Source: Rhodobacteraceae bacterium Water-Bin34 (GTDB lineage Bacteria; Pseudomonadota; Alphaproteobacteria; Rhodobacterales; Rhodobacteraceae). Taken from it: DNA of 35,792 bases. Where the stretch lies: NCBI GenBank assembly GCA_900197625.1, contig FZLS01000024.1:1-35792 (forward strand). Direction: 5' to 3'. Positions 7,741 to 16,233 of the stretch are shown here, one piece after another. A program made the position numbers and the translations under genes. How positions within the stretch are numbered: position 1 is the first letter of the stretch; each line of letters starts with the position of its first letter. The notes under the pieces were generated by a model. It made no database searches, had not been told where the DNA came from, and saw only the letters and a list, made by a program, of their open reading frames with translations.

Positions 7741-9240
7741 ATGGCTGAAGACAGTATTAAATTATTTGGCTTTGAGATTAAACGGGCCCGTAATAAACAG
7801 CAGGAGAAGTTACAATCTATTGTACCTCCGGTTGATGAAGATGGTGCTGGTTATGTCACGGCTGCAGGTGCCCATTATGGTACCTATGTAGATTTAGACG
7901 GTGAAAAGTCTAAAGACGAAAAACAACTTATTAGACAGTATCGCTCTGTATCTCATCACCCTGAGGTAGATGCTGCTGTTGAAGATATTACTAACGAAGC
8001 TATCTCTTCTACATTCGAAGAAGCTTCTGTTAAATTAAATTTAGATAATGTAGATGGTCTTAGTGATCAAATAAAGAAAGCAATGGATGAAGAGTTTACT
8101 AATGTACTCTCTATGCTTAACTTTAGAGATATGGGACATGATTTGTTTAAGCGTTGGTATATTGACGGACGTATGTTCCATCACTTAGTACTAGACGAAA
8201 ATAATCTTAAAGCTGGTATTCAAGAGATTAGACCTATTGATGCTGCAAAGATTAAAAAGGTTAAACAAGTTAAGAAAAAGAAAGATCCTGAAACAGGTGC
8301 TACTCTTATTGAGAGTGTAGATGAGTTCTACATCTATCAAGAGAAAGCTGGTTCAACTAATCAAGGTATTAAGATTACTCCTGATTCTGTTTCTTATGTT
8401 ACATCTGGTTTATTAGATGAAGCACGTAAGAAGGTTGTATCACATCTTCACAAAGCTCTAAAACCAATTAACCAATTACGTATGATGGAAGACTCGTTAG
8501 TTATTTACAGACTAGCTAGAGCTCCTGAGCGTCGTATATTCTATATTGATGTAGGTAACCTTCCTAAAGGTAAATCAGAAGAGTATATGAAGAACATCAT
8601 GACTAAGTACCGTAATAAGTTAGTATATGATGCTAACACAGGTGCTATCAGAGATGATCGTAAACATATGTCTATGCTAGAAGACTTCTGGCTTCCAAGA
8701 CGTGAAGGTGGTAGAGGTACAGAGATATCTACATTGCCTGGTGGAGAGAATCTAGGTCAGATTGATGATATCGTATACTTCCAGAAACGCCTATATAGAT
8801 CATTAAATGTACCTGTTAATAGACTTGAGCAGGAGTCTCAGTTCTCGTTAGGTAGATCAACAGAGATTACGAGAGACGAGCTTAAGTTTCAGAAGTTTAT
8901 TGATAGACTAAGAGCTCGTTTTGATAATCTATTCTATAATATTATTAAGAAGCAATTAATTCTTAAAGGTATTATTACAGAAGAAGATTGGAATAGCTGG
9001 AAAGAAGATATTTCTGTAGAGTATGTACGTGATAGTCACTTTACAGAATTAAAAGAAGCAGAACTTTTAAGAGAGAGATTACAAACTCTTGATATGATGC
9101 AACAGTATGTTGGAGAGTTCTTCTCTAAAGAATATGTCATGAAGAAAGTCTTATTTATGGATGACTCTCAAATGGACGATATGAAGAAGCAAATAGCAGA
9201 TGAAGTATCATCTGGTGAAATTGAAACTGAAGAGGAATAA
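7741..9240 (+). CDS. 20: gp20 portal protein
   Basis: This 499-residue protein (T4 gp20 is 524) forms the dodecameric portal vertex that starts prohead assembly and is the channel for DNA packaging by gp17. Recognised segments include HPEVDAAVEDITNEAISS (about 75-92), RAPERRIFYIDVGNLPKGK (about 260-278), MLEDFWLPRREGGRGTEIST (about 312-331) and a conserved LNVPVNRLEQESQFSLGRST stretch (about 355-374). The latter two are widely used gp20 marker segments in marine T4-like phages. The C-terminal end is acidic. It is preceded by an AGGAATTAAC ribosome binding site and a late promoter. Confidence 0.97.
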   Translation: MAEDSIKLFGFEIKRARNKQQEKLQSIVPPVDEDGAGYVTAAGAHYGTYVDLDGEKSKDEKQLIRQYRSVSHHPEVDAAVEDITNEAISSTFEEASVKLNLDNVDGLSDQIKKAMDEEFTNVLSMLNFRDMGHDLFKRWYIDGRMFHHLVLDENNLKAGIQEIRPIDAAKIKKVKQVKKKKDPETGATLIESVDEFYIYQEKAGSTNQGIKITPDSVSYVTSGLLDEARKKVVSHLHKALKPINQLRMMEDSLVIYRLARAPERRIFYIDVGNLPKGKSEEYMKNIMTKYRNKLVYDANTGAIRDDRKHMSMLEDFWLPRREGGRGTEISTLPGGENLGQIDDIVYFQKRLYRSLNVPVNRLEQESQFSLGRSTEITRDELKFQKFIDRLRARFDNLFYNIIKKQLILKGIITEEDWNSWKEDISVEYVRDSHFTELKEAELLRERLQTLDMMQQYVGEFFSKEYVMKKVLFMDDSQMDDMKKQIADEVSSGEIETEEE

Positions 9241-9243
9241 CAG

Positions 9244-9546
9244 ATGGTAGAAGTATCAGACTTTATTGACCAAGTAATAGACCAGGATTTCGCATCAGCG
9301 GCTCCTACTTTTAAAGATATCATGGGTGATGTAATGAACCAATCTCTAGAACAAGAGAAGGTTAAGATTGCTGATCAGATGTTTAATGGTATCGGAGATG
9401 AAGCACAAACAGAGCCTGATGTATATGAGCTAGACTTAGATGCAGAAGAAGAGACAGAAGAAGAGCTTGATGCTGGTGCTGAAGAAGCTATGGAATTAGA
9501 CGATGATGAAGATTATCAAGAAGATGAAGAAGAAGATCTAGAATAA
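9244..9546 (+). CDS. 67: Acidic prohead core protein, gp67-like
   Basis: This 100-residue protein begins with a helical segment (FKDIMGDVMNQSLEQEKVKI, about 23-42) and ends in an extremely acidic tail, with about half of residues 60-100 being D or E. T4 gp67 has the same plan: short, helical N-terminus, very acidic C-terminus, located directly after gp20, and cut by gp21 into internal peptides. The assignment comes from composition and position rather than strong sequence identity. It starts 3 bases after the gp20 stop. Confidence 0.72.
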   Translation: MVEVSDFIDQVIDQDFASAAPTFKDIMGDVMNQSLEQEKVKIADQMFNGIGDEAQTEPDVYELDLDAEEETEEELDAGAEEAMELDDDEDYQEDEEEDLE

Positions 9547-9554
9547 TCTTTTAT

Positions 9555-9562
9555 TATAAATA
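9555..9562 (+). promoter_or_regulatory. T4-type late promoter box TATAAATA upstream of the prohead core genes
   Basis: A perfect TATAAATA lies in the 43-base gap after the acidic core gene and 27 bases before the next ATG. It would drive the small core genes, the gp21 protease, gp22 scaffold and gp23 capsid up to the terminator at 12985. Confidence 0.8.
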
Positions 9563-9589
9563 AACTATAAACATGATAAGGCAGTTGGA

Positions 9590-9802
9590 ATGAGAACGTT
9601 CGCTGAGTTAAGAGAAAAACTAAACAGAGAGCCCTCAGGTCAAAAAGTCTTTGATAAGAAGATAGATCGTATACCTGTTAAGATCCATAAAGAGAGAATG
9701 GGTTATGTGGTTTATTTAGATGGTGATAGACTAGATAGTTATAGAACTCAGCGTGAAGCAGAGAAAATGGCTAAACAGTTTGTTAAGACATATAAAGGTT
9801 AG
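9590..9802 (+). CDS. Small basic protein in the prohead core position (gp68-like?)
   Basis: This 70-residue protein has FDKKIDRIPVKIHKERMGYV in the middle and DGDRLDSYRTQREAEKMAKQ towards the end, predicted as a short beta hairpin followed by a helix. It sits between gp67-like and gp21, where T4 has gene 68 (a prohead core protein), and similar short proteins occupy this place in marine T4-like phages, from memory. T4 gp68 is longer (141), so equivalence is uncertain. It lies 27 bases after a late promoter and has a weak AAGG ribosome binding site. Confidence 0.6.
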   Translation: MRTFAELREKLNREPSGQKVFDKKIDRIPVKIHKERMGYVVYLDGDRLDSYRTQREAEKMAKQFVKTYKG

Positions 9803-9804
9803 AA

Positions 9805-10023
9805 ATGGCATTTGTAAATATACCTAATAACAATCAGTATGAGTATGATAATGCTCCTCCTGATCCAGGTGCTAATCACCCGATGCGCGCATTGTGGTTG
9901 AAATCTACAAATGGTATTAGAACTTCACATGGTCATTCCGTGTATGTACGTTGTCGCAGAGTAGGTGGCGGTAATGTCGATCACGGAGAGATTAGTAAAA
10001 CATATTGGGACGCAAGAGCATGA
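9805..10023 (+). CDS. Hypothetical protein, 72 residues, upstream of gp21
   Basis: I do not recognise a family. The N-terminus is Asn/Pro/Asp-rich and looks disordered (VNIPNNNQYEYDNAPPDPGA). The middle (RTSHGHSVYVRCRRVGGGNV) contains a probable beta hairpin with one Cys and two His. It starts 3 bases after the preceding stop and its end overlaps the gp21 start by 4 bases (ATGA), so it is embedded in the late capsid operon and is probably a virion or prohead component. Confidence 0.6.
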   Translation: MAFVNIPNNNQYEYDNAPPDPGANHPMRALWLKSTNGIRTSHGHSVYVRCRRVGGGNVDHGEISKTYWDARA

Positions 10024-10679
10024 AATTAATAGCAGAATATAACGAACAGAATATTGAATGTATCGTAGAAGCTAAAGAAGATGGTACAAAGAACCACTTT
10101 ATAGAAGGTGTGTTCATGCAGTCCGAAGCAAAGAATAGAAATGGACGTATCTATCCAAAAGCCATAATGGAAGGCGCAGTAGATAAGTACGTTACAGAAC
10201 AAGTTTCCCAGAACAGAGCGGTAGGTGAATTGAATCACCCAGAAGGACCGACTGTAAATCTGGATAAAGTTTCACACAAGATCACAGAACTTTCTTGGAA
10301 AGGAAATGATGTTGTAGGAAAGGCACAAGTATTGGATACTCCAATGGGTAATATCGTTAAGGGATTACTTGAAGGTGGTGTTCAACTAGGAGTGTCAACT
10401 CGTGGTATGGGTAGCCTTGAGGAAAAAAATGGCATAATGTTCGTCAAAGACGACTTCGTTCTTAATACGGTTGATATCGTACAAGATCCCTCTGCACCAA
10501 CAGCTTTCGTAAATGGTATAATGGAAGGTGTAGAATGGGTTTGGAACAATGGCATTATTGAACCTCAAGTAATTGAACAAATGGAGACTGAAATTAAGAA
10601 GGCTCCACGTGCTGACCTTTATGAGGCACAGACACGTGAGTTTAAGAATTTCCTCTCGTTAATGAAAACTAAATTGTAA
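10020..10679 (+). CDS. 21: gp21 prohead maturation protease
   Basis: This serine protease cleaves scaffold, core and capsid proteins during head maturation. The ATG at 10020, overlapping the preceding stop as ATGA, gives 219 residues (T4 gp21 is 212); an upstream in-frame TTG at 10005 is less likely. The active-site segments are visible: GELNHPEGP with H73, and GVSTRGMG with S126, spaced as in the herpesvirus-like prohead proteases. SEAKNRNGRIYPKAIME near 35-51 is also a family signature. The gp22 start follows after 10 bases with a GGAG ribosome binding site. Confidence 0.96.
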   Translation: MKLIAEYNEQNIECIVEAKEDGTKNHFIEGVFMQSEAKNRNGRIYPKAIMEGAVDKYVTEQVSQNRAVGELNHPEGPTVNLDKVSHKITELSWKGNDVVGKAQVLDTPMGNIVKGLLEGGVQLGVSTRGMGSLEEKNGIMFVKDDFVLNTVDIVQDPSAPTAFVNGIMEGVEWVWNNGIIEPQVIEQMETEIKKAPRADLYEAQTREFKNFLSLMKTKL

Positions 10680-10689
10680 GGAGTCAATT

Positions 10690-11625
10690 ATGACTGATCA
10701 AGTAGACCAGGATGTTGTGCTCGACGAGGAAATCGAAGAAGCTCACGATCCGAAGAATGCTGAAGCTCAATCAGTTGCATCTGTAGATGCTGCTGAGAAA
10801 AAGGGACCTAAGGCCAAAGGCCGTAAAGGTGACAAGAGTAACAGCCAACCGTCTGAATTAAAAGCTGCTGGCAAGGCAATGAAGGCCGAAGATGTAGATT
10901 TTGATGGAGACTTTAGTGACGACCTGAATGCGCTTGTAGAATCTGAGGCAACACTGTCCGAAGACTTTAAAGCCAAAACAGCGGTAATTTTTGAAGCAGC
11001 GGTTAAGTCAAAAATCTCTGAAGAGATCGATCGTTTAGAAACAGAATATGCTGAGCAATTAGCAGAAGAAGTATCTACAACGAAAGCAGATCTTGTAGAG
11101 AAAGTAGACAGCTATCTTAACTATGTAGTTGAGCAATGGATGGAAGACAACAAAGTAGCAATCCAAACAGGTCTTCGTACCGAGATTGCAGAAGGCTTTA
11201 TGAGCAAGTTGAAAGACGTGTTCACAGAATCTTATATTGCTGTCCCTGATTCCAAAATCGACCTAGTTGATGAATTAGCAGAAGCTAACGAAGAGTTAGA
11301 AGCTCAAGTTAACGAAGCTACAGCAAAAGCTATGGCAATTAGTGAAGAGCTAGTATCTTTGAAGCGTGCAGCGGTTATCCGTGAAGCGTCAAAAGACTTA
11401 GCAGAAACACAAGTTGAAAAGCTAACATCACTTGCTGAATCAGTTGATTTCGAAAACGAAAAAGCTTTCTCACAGAAAGTTGCTACGTTGAAAGAATCAT
11501 ATTTCAGCAAAACAAAAACAGCTGAGTCCATTATCTCAGAAGATACAGAAGAAGCTTCAGATGAAGTAGAAGTATCTCCAATGATGGAACAGTACATTAA
11601 CGCATTACGCAAATCAAATAAGTAA
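10690..11625 (+). CDS. 22: gp22 prohead scaffold core protein
   Basis: This 311-residue, acidic, strongly helical protein (T4 gp22 is 269) forms the internal scaffold around which gp23 assembles, and is then degraded by gp21. The N-terminal 90 residues are low-complexity and charged. The centre holds long E/K/A-rich helices such as YAEQLAEEVSTTKADLVEKV, and WMEDNKVAIQTGLRTEIAEG is a recognisable gp22 segment. The C-terminal PMMEQYINALRKSNK is typical of the family. It sits between protease and capsid genes, as in T4. Confidence 0.93.
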   Translation: MTDQVDQDVVLDEEIEEAHDPKNAEAQSVASVDAAEKKGPKAKGRKGDKSNSQPSELKAAGKAMKAEDVDFDGDFSDDLNALVESEATLSEDFKAKTAVIFEAAVKSKISEEIDRLETEYAEQLAEEVSTTKADLVEKVDSYLNYVVEQWMEDNKVAIQTGLRTEIAEGFMSKLKDVFTESYIAVPDSKIDLVDELAEANEELEAQVNEATAKAMAISEELVSLKRAAVIREASKDLAETQVEKLTSLAESVDFENEKAFSQKVATLKESYFSKTKTAESIISEDTEEASDEVEVSPMMEQYINALRKSNK

Positions 11626-11640
11626 TTAGGAGATCCAATT

Positions 11641-12960
11641 ATGGAAACTTATGATCGTCTCGTAGAGAAATGGTCTCCGGTATTGAACGAAGAGTCAGCC
11701 GGAAACATTGGTGACGCACACAAACGTGCCGTTACTGCTGTTGTTCTTGAGAACACAGAAAAAGCAATCCGTGAGCAAGGCGAACAAGCCTCAATGATGA
11801 CGGAAGATGCAGCAGCTAATAACACATCAGTTGCAGCTAACTGGAACCCAGTACTAATCTCACTAGTACGTCGTGCTATGCCAAACATGATGGCTTATGA
11901 CGTATGTGGTGTTCAGCCAATGTCAGGTCCAACAGGCTTGATCTTCGCAATGAAGTCAAAGTACAAAACAACACGTGCAGGCGCTACATCAGGTGATGAA
12001 GCATTGTTCCAAGAAGCTGTTTCAGGCTTCTCAGGTGACTCAGCTGGCACACAAGGCGCTGATGGTTCAGGTATTGGTGGATTGGCTAACGTTGATTCAG
12101 CTGGTGCTATCCCAACATTCGGTGGCGGTATGTCAACTGCGAATGCTGAGCAACTTGGTACAACTGGTGAGTCTTCTTTCGCTGAAATGGGTTTCACCAT
12201 TGAAAAAGCAACTGTGACAGCTAAGTCACGTGCTTTGAAAGCTGAATACACACTAGAGCTAGCTCAAGACTTGAAAGCGATTCATGGTTTAGACGCTGAG
12301 ACAGAATTGGCAAACATCTTGTCAACAGAAATCTTAGCTGAAATTAACCGTGAAGTGATTCGTACAATCAACTCTCGTGCTAAAACTGGTTTCACAACTG
12401 CTAACGCAACTAAAAATGGTATCTTTGATCTATCAACAGATGCAGATGGTCGTTGGTCAGCTGAGAAATTCAAAGGTCTAGTTGTACAGCTTGATCGTGA
12501 AGCTAACCAAATCGCAAAAGACACTCGTAGAGGAAAAGGTAACATCGTTATCTGTTCTTCAGACGTTGCAACAGCATTGTCAGCATCAGGTATGCTAGAC
12601 TATACACCTGCAATGAATACAGGTCTAAATGTAGATGACACAGGTAACACATTTGCTGGTACTTTAAACGGTCGTATGAAAGTATACATCGACCCATATG
12701 CAACTGCTGATTATATCACAGTTGGATACAAAGGTACAAACGCATATGACGCAGGTATCTTCTATTGCCCATACGTACCATTAACAATGGTTCGTGCAGT
12801 TGGCGAGAATGATTTCCAACCACGCATCGGGTTTAAAACTCGTTACGGTATGGTTGCAAACCCATTCGTAGGTTCAGCACCAGGCGACGACATTGGTCAA
12901 GCTCGTCAGAACCAGTACTACAGAATCTTCCGCGTAGACAACATCTTAAACCCAGCATAG
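11641..12960 (+). CDS. 23: gp23 major capsid protein
   Basis: This 439-residue HK97-fold capsid subunit (T4 gp23 is 521) matches the marine T4-like form. NWNPVLISLVRRAMPNMMAY (68-87), GVQPMSGPTGLIFAM (about 91-105), TVTAKSRALKAEYTLELAQD (about 191-210) and the C-terminal GFKTRYGMVANPF are standard gp23 segments. The first ~55 residues are the likely pro-region; MTE at 53-55 is the best candidate for gp21 cleavage (inference). Codons are biased to frequent ones, as expected for the most abundant product. A GGAG ribosome binding site precedes it and a strong terminator follows. Confidence 0.98.
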   Translation: METYDRLVEKWSPVLNEESAGNIGDAHKRAVTAVVLENTEKAIREQGEQASMMTEDAAANNTSVAANWNPVLISLVRRAMPNMMAYDVCGVQPMSGPTGLIFAMKSKYKTTRAGATSGDEALFQEAVSGFSGDSAGTQGADGSGIGGLANVDSAGAIPTFGGGMSTANAEQLGTTGESSFAEMGFTIEKATVTAKSRALKAEYTLELAQDLKAIHGLDAETELANILSTEILAEINREVIRTINSRAKTGFTTANATKNGIFDLSTDADGRWSAEKFKGLVVQLDREANQIAKDTRRGKGNIVICSSDVATALSASGMLDYTPAMNTGLNVDDTGNTFAGTLNGRMKVYIDPYATADYITVGYKGTNAYDAGIFYCPYVPLTMVRAVGENDFQPRIGFKTRYGMVANPFVGSAPGDDIGQARQNQYYRIFRVDNILNPA

Positions 12961-12984
12961 GGCTTAGATTACGGAAAATAACTT

Positions 12985-13009
12985 GGGCGGCTTCGGCCGC
13001 CCTTTTTTT
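12985..13009 (+). terminator. Strong Rho-independent terminator after gp23
   Basis: GGGCGGC and GCCGCCC form a 7-bp GC-only stem closed by a TTCG tetraloop (12985-13002), followed by seven T residues. It lies 24 bases after the gp23 stop and ends the long late transcript. Confidence 0.96.
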
Positions 13010-13023
13010 ATGTTTAAAACCTG

Positions 13024-13031
13024 TATAAATA
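13024..13031 (+). promoter_or_regulatory. T4-type late promoter box TATAAATA after the gp23 terminator
   Basis: A perfect TATAAATA sits 15 bases after the terminator T-tract and 21 bases before the next ATG, restarting late transcription for the gp19-family gene at 13053. Confidence 0.82.
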
Positions 13032-13052
13032 CATGTGAATAGGAGACATATA

Positions 13053-13613
13053 ATGCCAACATTAGATCCAACATCTTCAGTCAATGTAGATACAGCTCTC
13101 ACAGGTACAACTACTGGATTAAATAATCTTAATCTATTACAACCTACCGCGTTTAAGTTAATTGTAGATAGAAAGAATTTTGCTAATCTAGAGTTCTTTT
13201 GTCAGAATGTATCTCATCCTAACATATCAGTTCCTGTATCAGAAGTACCTTACTCACGTATAGGTAATCTTGCTATACCAGGAGACAAGTTGACTTTTGG
13301 CGAACTAGAAGCTATAATAGTAGTTGACGAGAATATGAATTCGTATACGGAAATGTATAATTGGTTACATAGGATGGTACAAAAGCCTGAGAAGTCTAGA
13401 CTAAACAGATCTATTACAGATACTACTCCTCCTACTACAACAGATATTACTCTAGCAATGCTGAGTAGTCATAATAATGTTACTAGAACGATCAGATATA
13501 TAGATTGTGTACCGACAAGCTTAGGTCAGATGGATATGTCAGCTGTTGCTGGTGATACTATTGCAATTACTTTCCCAGTTACGTTTAGGTTCTCTTACTT
13601 TGAATTAGATTAA
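13053..13613 (+). CDS. Second gp19-family tail tube / baseplate protein
   Basis: The ATG at 13053 with AGGAGACATATA just upstream gives 186 residues; the in-frame upstream ATG at 13035 lacks such a site. The segment LQPTAFKLIVDRKNFANLEF followed by FCQNVSHPNISVPVSEVPYS, then a GDKLTFGELEAIIVVDENMN strand and a YNWLHRMV helix, follow the tail-tube fold of the T4 gp19/gp54-type family. It is clearly distinct from gp19 at 7152. Its own late promoter suggests a structural role. Whether it is a tube terminator, a baseplate-tube junction (gp54-like) or another tube-fold protein cannot be decided here. Confidence 0.75.
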   Translation: MPTLDPTSSVNVDTALTGTTTGLNNLNLLQPTAFKLIVDRKNFANLEFFCQNVSHPNISVPVSEVPYSRIGNLAIPGDKLTFGELEAIIVVDENMNSYTEMYNWLHRMVQKPEKSRLNRSITDTTPPTTTDITLAMLSSHNNVTRTIRYIDCVPTSLGQMDMSAVAGDTIAITFPVTFRFSYFELD

Positions 13614-13629
13614 ATAATGAGGTTATATT

Positions 13630-14073
13630 ATGGATTTGAAAAACATTCTAGAAGAATGGGCGAATGATAGTGTTATACAAAGAACTGCTTTAGACGAGAC
13701 GTCGAGAGCTACTCCTACATTACATGCTAAATACCTACAGTGGCTAGCAGAGGCTAAGCTAGCTAAGAAACGTTCTGAGTTTAAACAGAAGACGTTACTA
13801 AAGAAAAAATGGCTATACTATAATGGTAAGATGGATAGAGAGTCTATAGAAGCTCTTGGATGGGAACCTGATCCGTTTGACGGACTAAAGGTTATGAAAG
13901 GTGAGATGGAATACTACTATGATAGTGATCCAGAGATCCAACAAAGCGAAGAGAGAGTTCAGTATTGGAAGACTGTAATAGAAACTCTTACTGAGATAGT
14001 AAACAATCTAAATTGGCGACATCAGACTATCGGCAATATTATAAAATGGAAACAATTTGAGGCAGGTAACTAA
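13630..14073 (+). CDS. uvsY: UvsY recombination mediator
   Basis: This 147-residue protein (T4 UvsY is 137) loads UvsX recombinase onto ssDNA coated with single-strand binding protein. The signature runs through the protein: NILEEWANDSVI at the start, TLHAKYLQWLAEAKLAKKRS (about 30-49), KKWLYYNGKM (about 60-69), a DSDPEIQQSEERVQYWKTVI stretch and IGNIIKWKQFEAG at the end. All align by eye with T4 UvsY (EEWNEDS, LHNKY, KWEYYNGK, SDPDI, IEWEKFIAG). It precedes the nuclease and UvsW genes in a recombination cluster. Confidence 0.93.
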   Translation: MDLKNILEEWANDSVIQRTALDETSRATPTLHAKYLQWLAEAKLAKKRSEFKQKTLLKKKWLYYNGKMDRESIEALGWEPDPFDGLKVMKGEMEYYYDSDPEIQQSEERVQYWKTVIETLTEIVNNLNWRHQTIGNIIKWKQFEAGN

Positions 14074-14075
14074 TA

Positions 14076-14747
14076 ATGTTTACCCACGTTGATCATGGTA
14101 TCACTCTACCTAAAATGACTAGAAAAACTACTGAGAAAGGTCGTAAGTACTTTACCCCAGACGGTAATGCTTATCCTTCTATCACAACAGTATTGAATAT
14201 TCTTAGTGTAGATTCTATTATGCGTTGGCGTAAAAGAGTTGGTGAGGAAGAAGCTAATAAGATATCTCATCAAGCTGCTACAAGAGGTACGTCTGTACAT
14301 AAGTTAGCTGAGGACTATATAGATAATGTAGATGATTGGAAAGGTAAGGCTATGCCTAATAACCTATACACATTCAGTCATCTAAAAGATATCATTGATA
14401 AGAGATTAGATAATGTATGGTTTCAAGAAGAATATCTCTATAGCGATAGACTTAAATGTGCTGGTCAGGTTGACTGTATAGCTGAGTTTGATGGAGAGTT
14501 ATCTATTGTTGACTTTAAGACAGCTCGTAAACCTAAGAAGATAGAGTGGATAACGAACTACTTTATACAAGCATCGTTCTACGCTGCAGCCTTCTATGAG
14601 AGAACGGGAGTCCCTATCAGACAAGGGGTCATTCTTATCACAGTGGATCACAATGAACCTCAGATCTTTAAGATTAACACCCATGAGTACTTACAACAGT
14701 TTTTAGATGTAAGACAGAAGTATAAAGAATTAAAAGAGAATGGTTGA
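14076..14747 (+). CDS. PD-(D/E)XK nuclease of the RecB/Cas4/MGME1 type
   Basis: The 223 residues contain the full motif series of RecB-like exonucleases: GTSVHKLAE (71-79, with H75), WFQEEYLY with E118/E119, AGQVDCIAEF with D133, IVDFKTA with D146 and K148, and QASFYAAAFY (165-174, the Q-x3-Y motif). Such enzymes trim single-stranded DNA ends. Placed between uvsY and uvsW and overlapping uvsW by 8 bases, it probably acts in recombination or DNA-end processing. Marine T4-like phages carry an exonuclease here, as I recall; T4 itself has no obvious counterpart. Substrate polarity is unknown. Confidence 0.85.
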   Translation: MFTHVDHGITLPKMTRKTTEKGRKYFTPDGNAYPSITTVLNILSVDSIMRWRKRVGEEEANKISHQAATRGTSVHKLAEDYIDNVDDWKGKAMPNNLYTFSHLKDIIDKRLDNVWFQEEYLYSDRLKCAGQVDCIAEFDGELSIVDFKTARKPKKIEWITNYFIQASFYAAAFYERTGVPIRQGVILITVDHNEPQIFKINTHEYLQQFLDVRQKYKELKENG

Positions 14748-16233
14748 CTTTACAGTACGATTAAAAGACTATAGTATGCTATACGTAGATTGTGAGGCTG
14801 GGCATGCAGCTGAGCTATCTGATTACTTCTCGTTCTATGTTCCCGGGTACAAATTTATGCCTGCTTATAAGAACAAAGTATGGGATGGAAAGATAAAACT
14901 TTTTAATCGCATGAACGGAGAGCTTCCTGCTGGGCTATATGCTTATTTAATAAAGTTTGCAATTGAGCGATCTTATTCTGTTGACACAGAAGAGTCTGAT
15001 TTTGGATTTCCGGTTCCGGCTGCTGAACCTCTTCAACATATACCTGATTTACTTGCTGACGAAGCGCTTCCATTTCAGCCTCGAGATTACCAATACGATG
15101 CCATTGAAACAGCCCTAACAAGATCTCGAGCAATTCTTTTATCTCCTACAGGTTCTGGTAAATCGTTTATAATTTATCTTATAGCTAAATACTGGTTACA
15201 ATATATAGCACAGGGCGTAGGCTATCCTAAAGCAGGTAGAATTCTAGTTATTGTTCCTACCACGTCTTTAGTAGAACAAATGCATCAAGATTTTTTAGAT
15301 TATGGGATGAGCGAACATGGATTACATAAAATTTATTCAGGTAGAGATAAGTCAACTAACAAAGCTATTATCATTAGTACTTGGCAATCAATATATAAAT
15401 TACCTCGGAAATGGTTTGAACAGTTTGGTATGGTACTTGGAGATGAGTGTCACGGATTTAAGTCAAAGTCTCTCTCCTCGATTATGAACAAAGCTACCCT
15501 AGCTAAATATAGGTATGGGTTCACAGGTACATTAGACGGTACACAGACACATAAGCTAGTACTTGAAGGATTATTTGGTCCGGTATATCAGGTTACTACT
15601 ACAAAGAAATTACAAGATAACGAAACACTAGCACCGCTAGATATTAAAGTATTATTATTAAATTATACTGAGAAAGTAAGACAAGATTTTGGAAAGAAAA
15701 CTTATCAAGAGGAAATTGACTTCATTATTGGAAATACTGGGCGTAACAGGCTCATTTCTAATCTGGCTTTATCTGCTAAGGGAAATACTCTTGTCTTATT
15801 TAACCGTGTGGACGCTCATGGCAAACCTCTCTATGAGTTGATAAATAGTAAGGTAGAAGAAGGACGTAAAGTATTCTTTGTATCTGGAGAAGTAGATACA
15901 TCAGACAGAGAAGCGATACGTAAGATAGTGGAGAAGCAAAATAATGCTATCATTGTTGCTAGTCTTGGTACCTTTAGTACTGGTATTAATATACGGAACC
16001 TGCATAATATTGTATTTGCTTCACCTTCGAAATCCCAGATCAAAGTTCTTCAGTCCATCGGACGAGGATTACGGAAATCGGACAATGGACAAACTACTAC
16101 ACTCTACGATGTTGCTGATGATCTCCATTGGAAAGGCAGAAAAAACTACACCCTGCTACACTCAATCGAAAGAGTAAAGATATACGAGAAAGAGCAATTT
16201 AAATATAAAATGATAAAGGTTGATATTAAATGA
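14740..16233 (+). CDS. uvsW: UvsW DNA/RNA helicase
   Basis: This 497-residue superfamily 2 helicase (T4 UvsW is 503) reverses forks, migrates Holliday junctions and removes R-loops to switch from origin- to recombination-dependent replication. Visible motifs are the N-terminal DNA-binding segment around YKNKVWDGKIKLFNR, Walker A SPTGSGKS (135-142), DECH box GDECHGFKS (234-242), motif III GFTGT (260-264), a DREAIRKIVE-containing second RecA domain, and motif VI QSIGRGLRKS near residue 436. The start overlaps the nuclease gene, and the stop overlaps the next ATG as ATGA. Confidence 0.97.
   Translation: MVDFTVRLKDYSMLYVDCEAGHAAELSDYFSFYVPGYKFMPAYKNKVWDGKIKLFNRMNGELPAGLYAYLIKFAIERSYSVDTEESDFGFPVPAAEPLQHIPDLLADEALPFQPRDYQYDAIETALTRSRAILLSPTGSGKSFIIYLIAKYWLQYIAQGVGYPKAGRILVIVPTTSLVEQMHQDFLDYGMSEHGLHKIYSGRDKSTNKAIIISTWQSIYKLPRKWFEQFGMVLGDECHGFKSKSLSSIMNKATLAKYRYGFTGTLDGTQTHKLVLEGLFGPVYQVTTTKKLQDNETLAPLDIKVLLLNYTEKVRQDFGKKTYQEEIDFIIGNTGRNRLISNLALSAKGNTLVLFNRVDAHGKPLYELINSKVEEGRKVFFVSGEVDTSDREAIRKIVEKQNNAIIVASLGTFSTGINIRNLHNIVFASPSKSQIKVLQSIGRGLRKSDNGQTTTLYDVADDLHWKGRKNYTLLHSIERVKIYEKEQFKYKMIKVDIK

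Noticed and set aside
11913..12251. 112-codon antisense frame in gp23
   Set aside because: It is an expected mirror of the biased codon use in the abundant capsid gene; no supporting signal.
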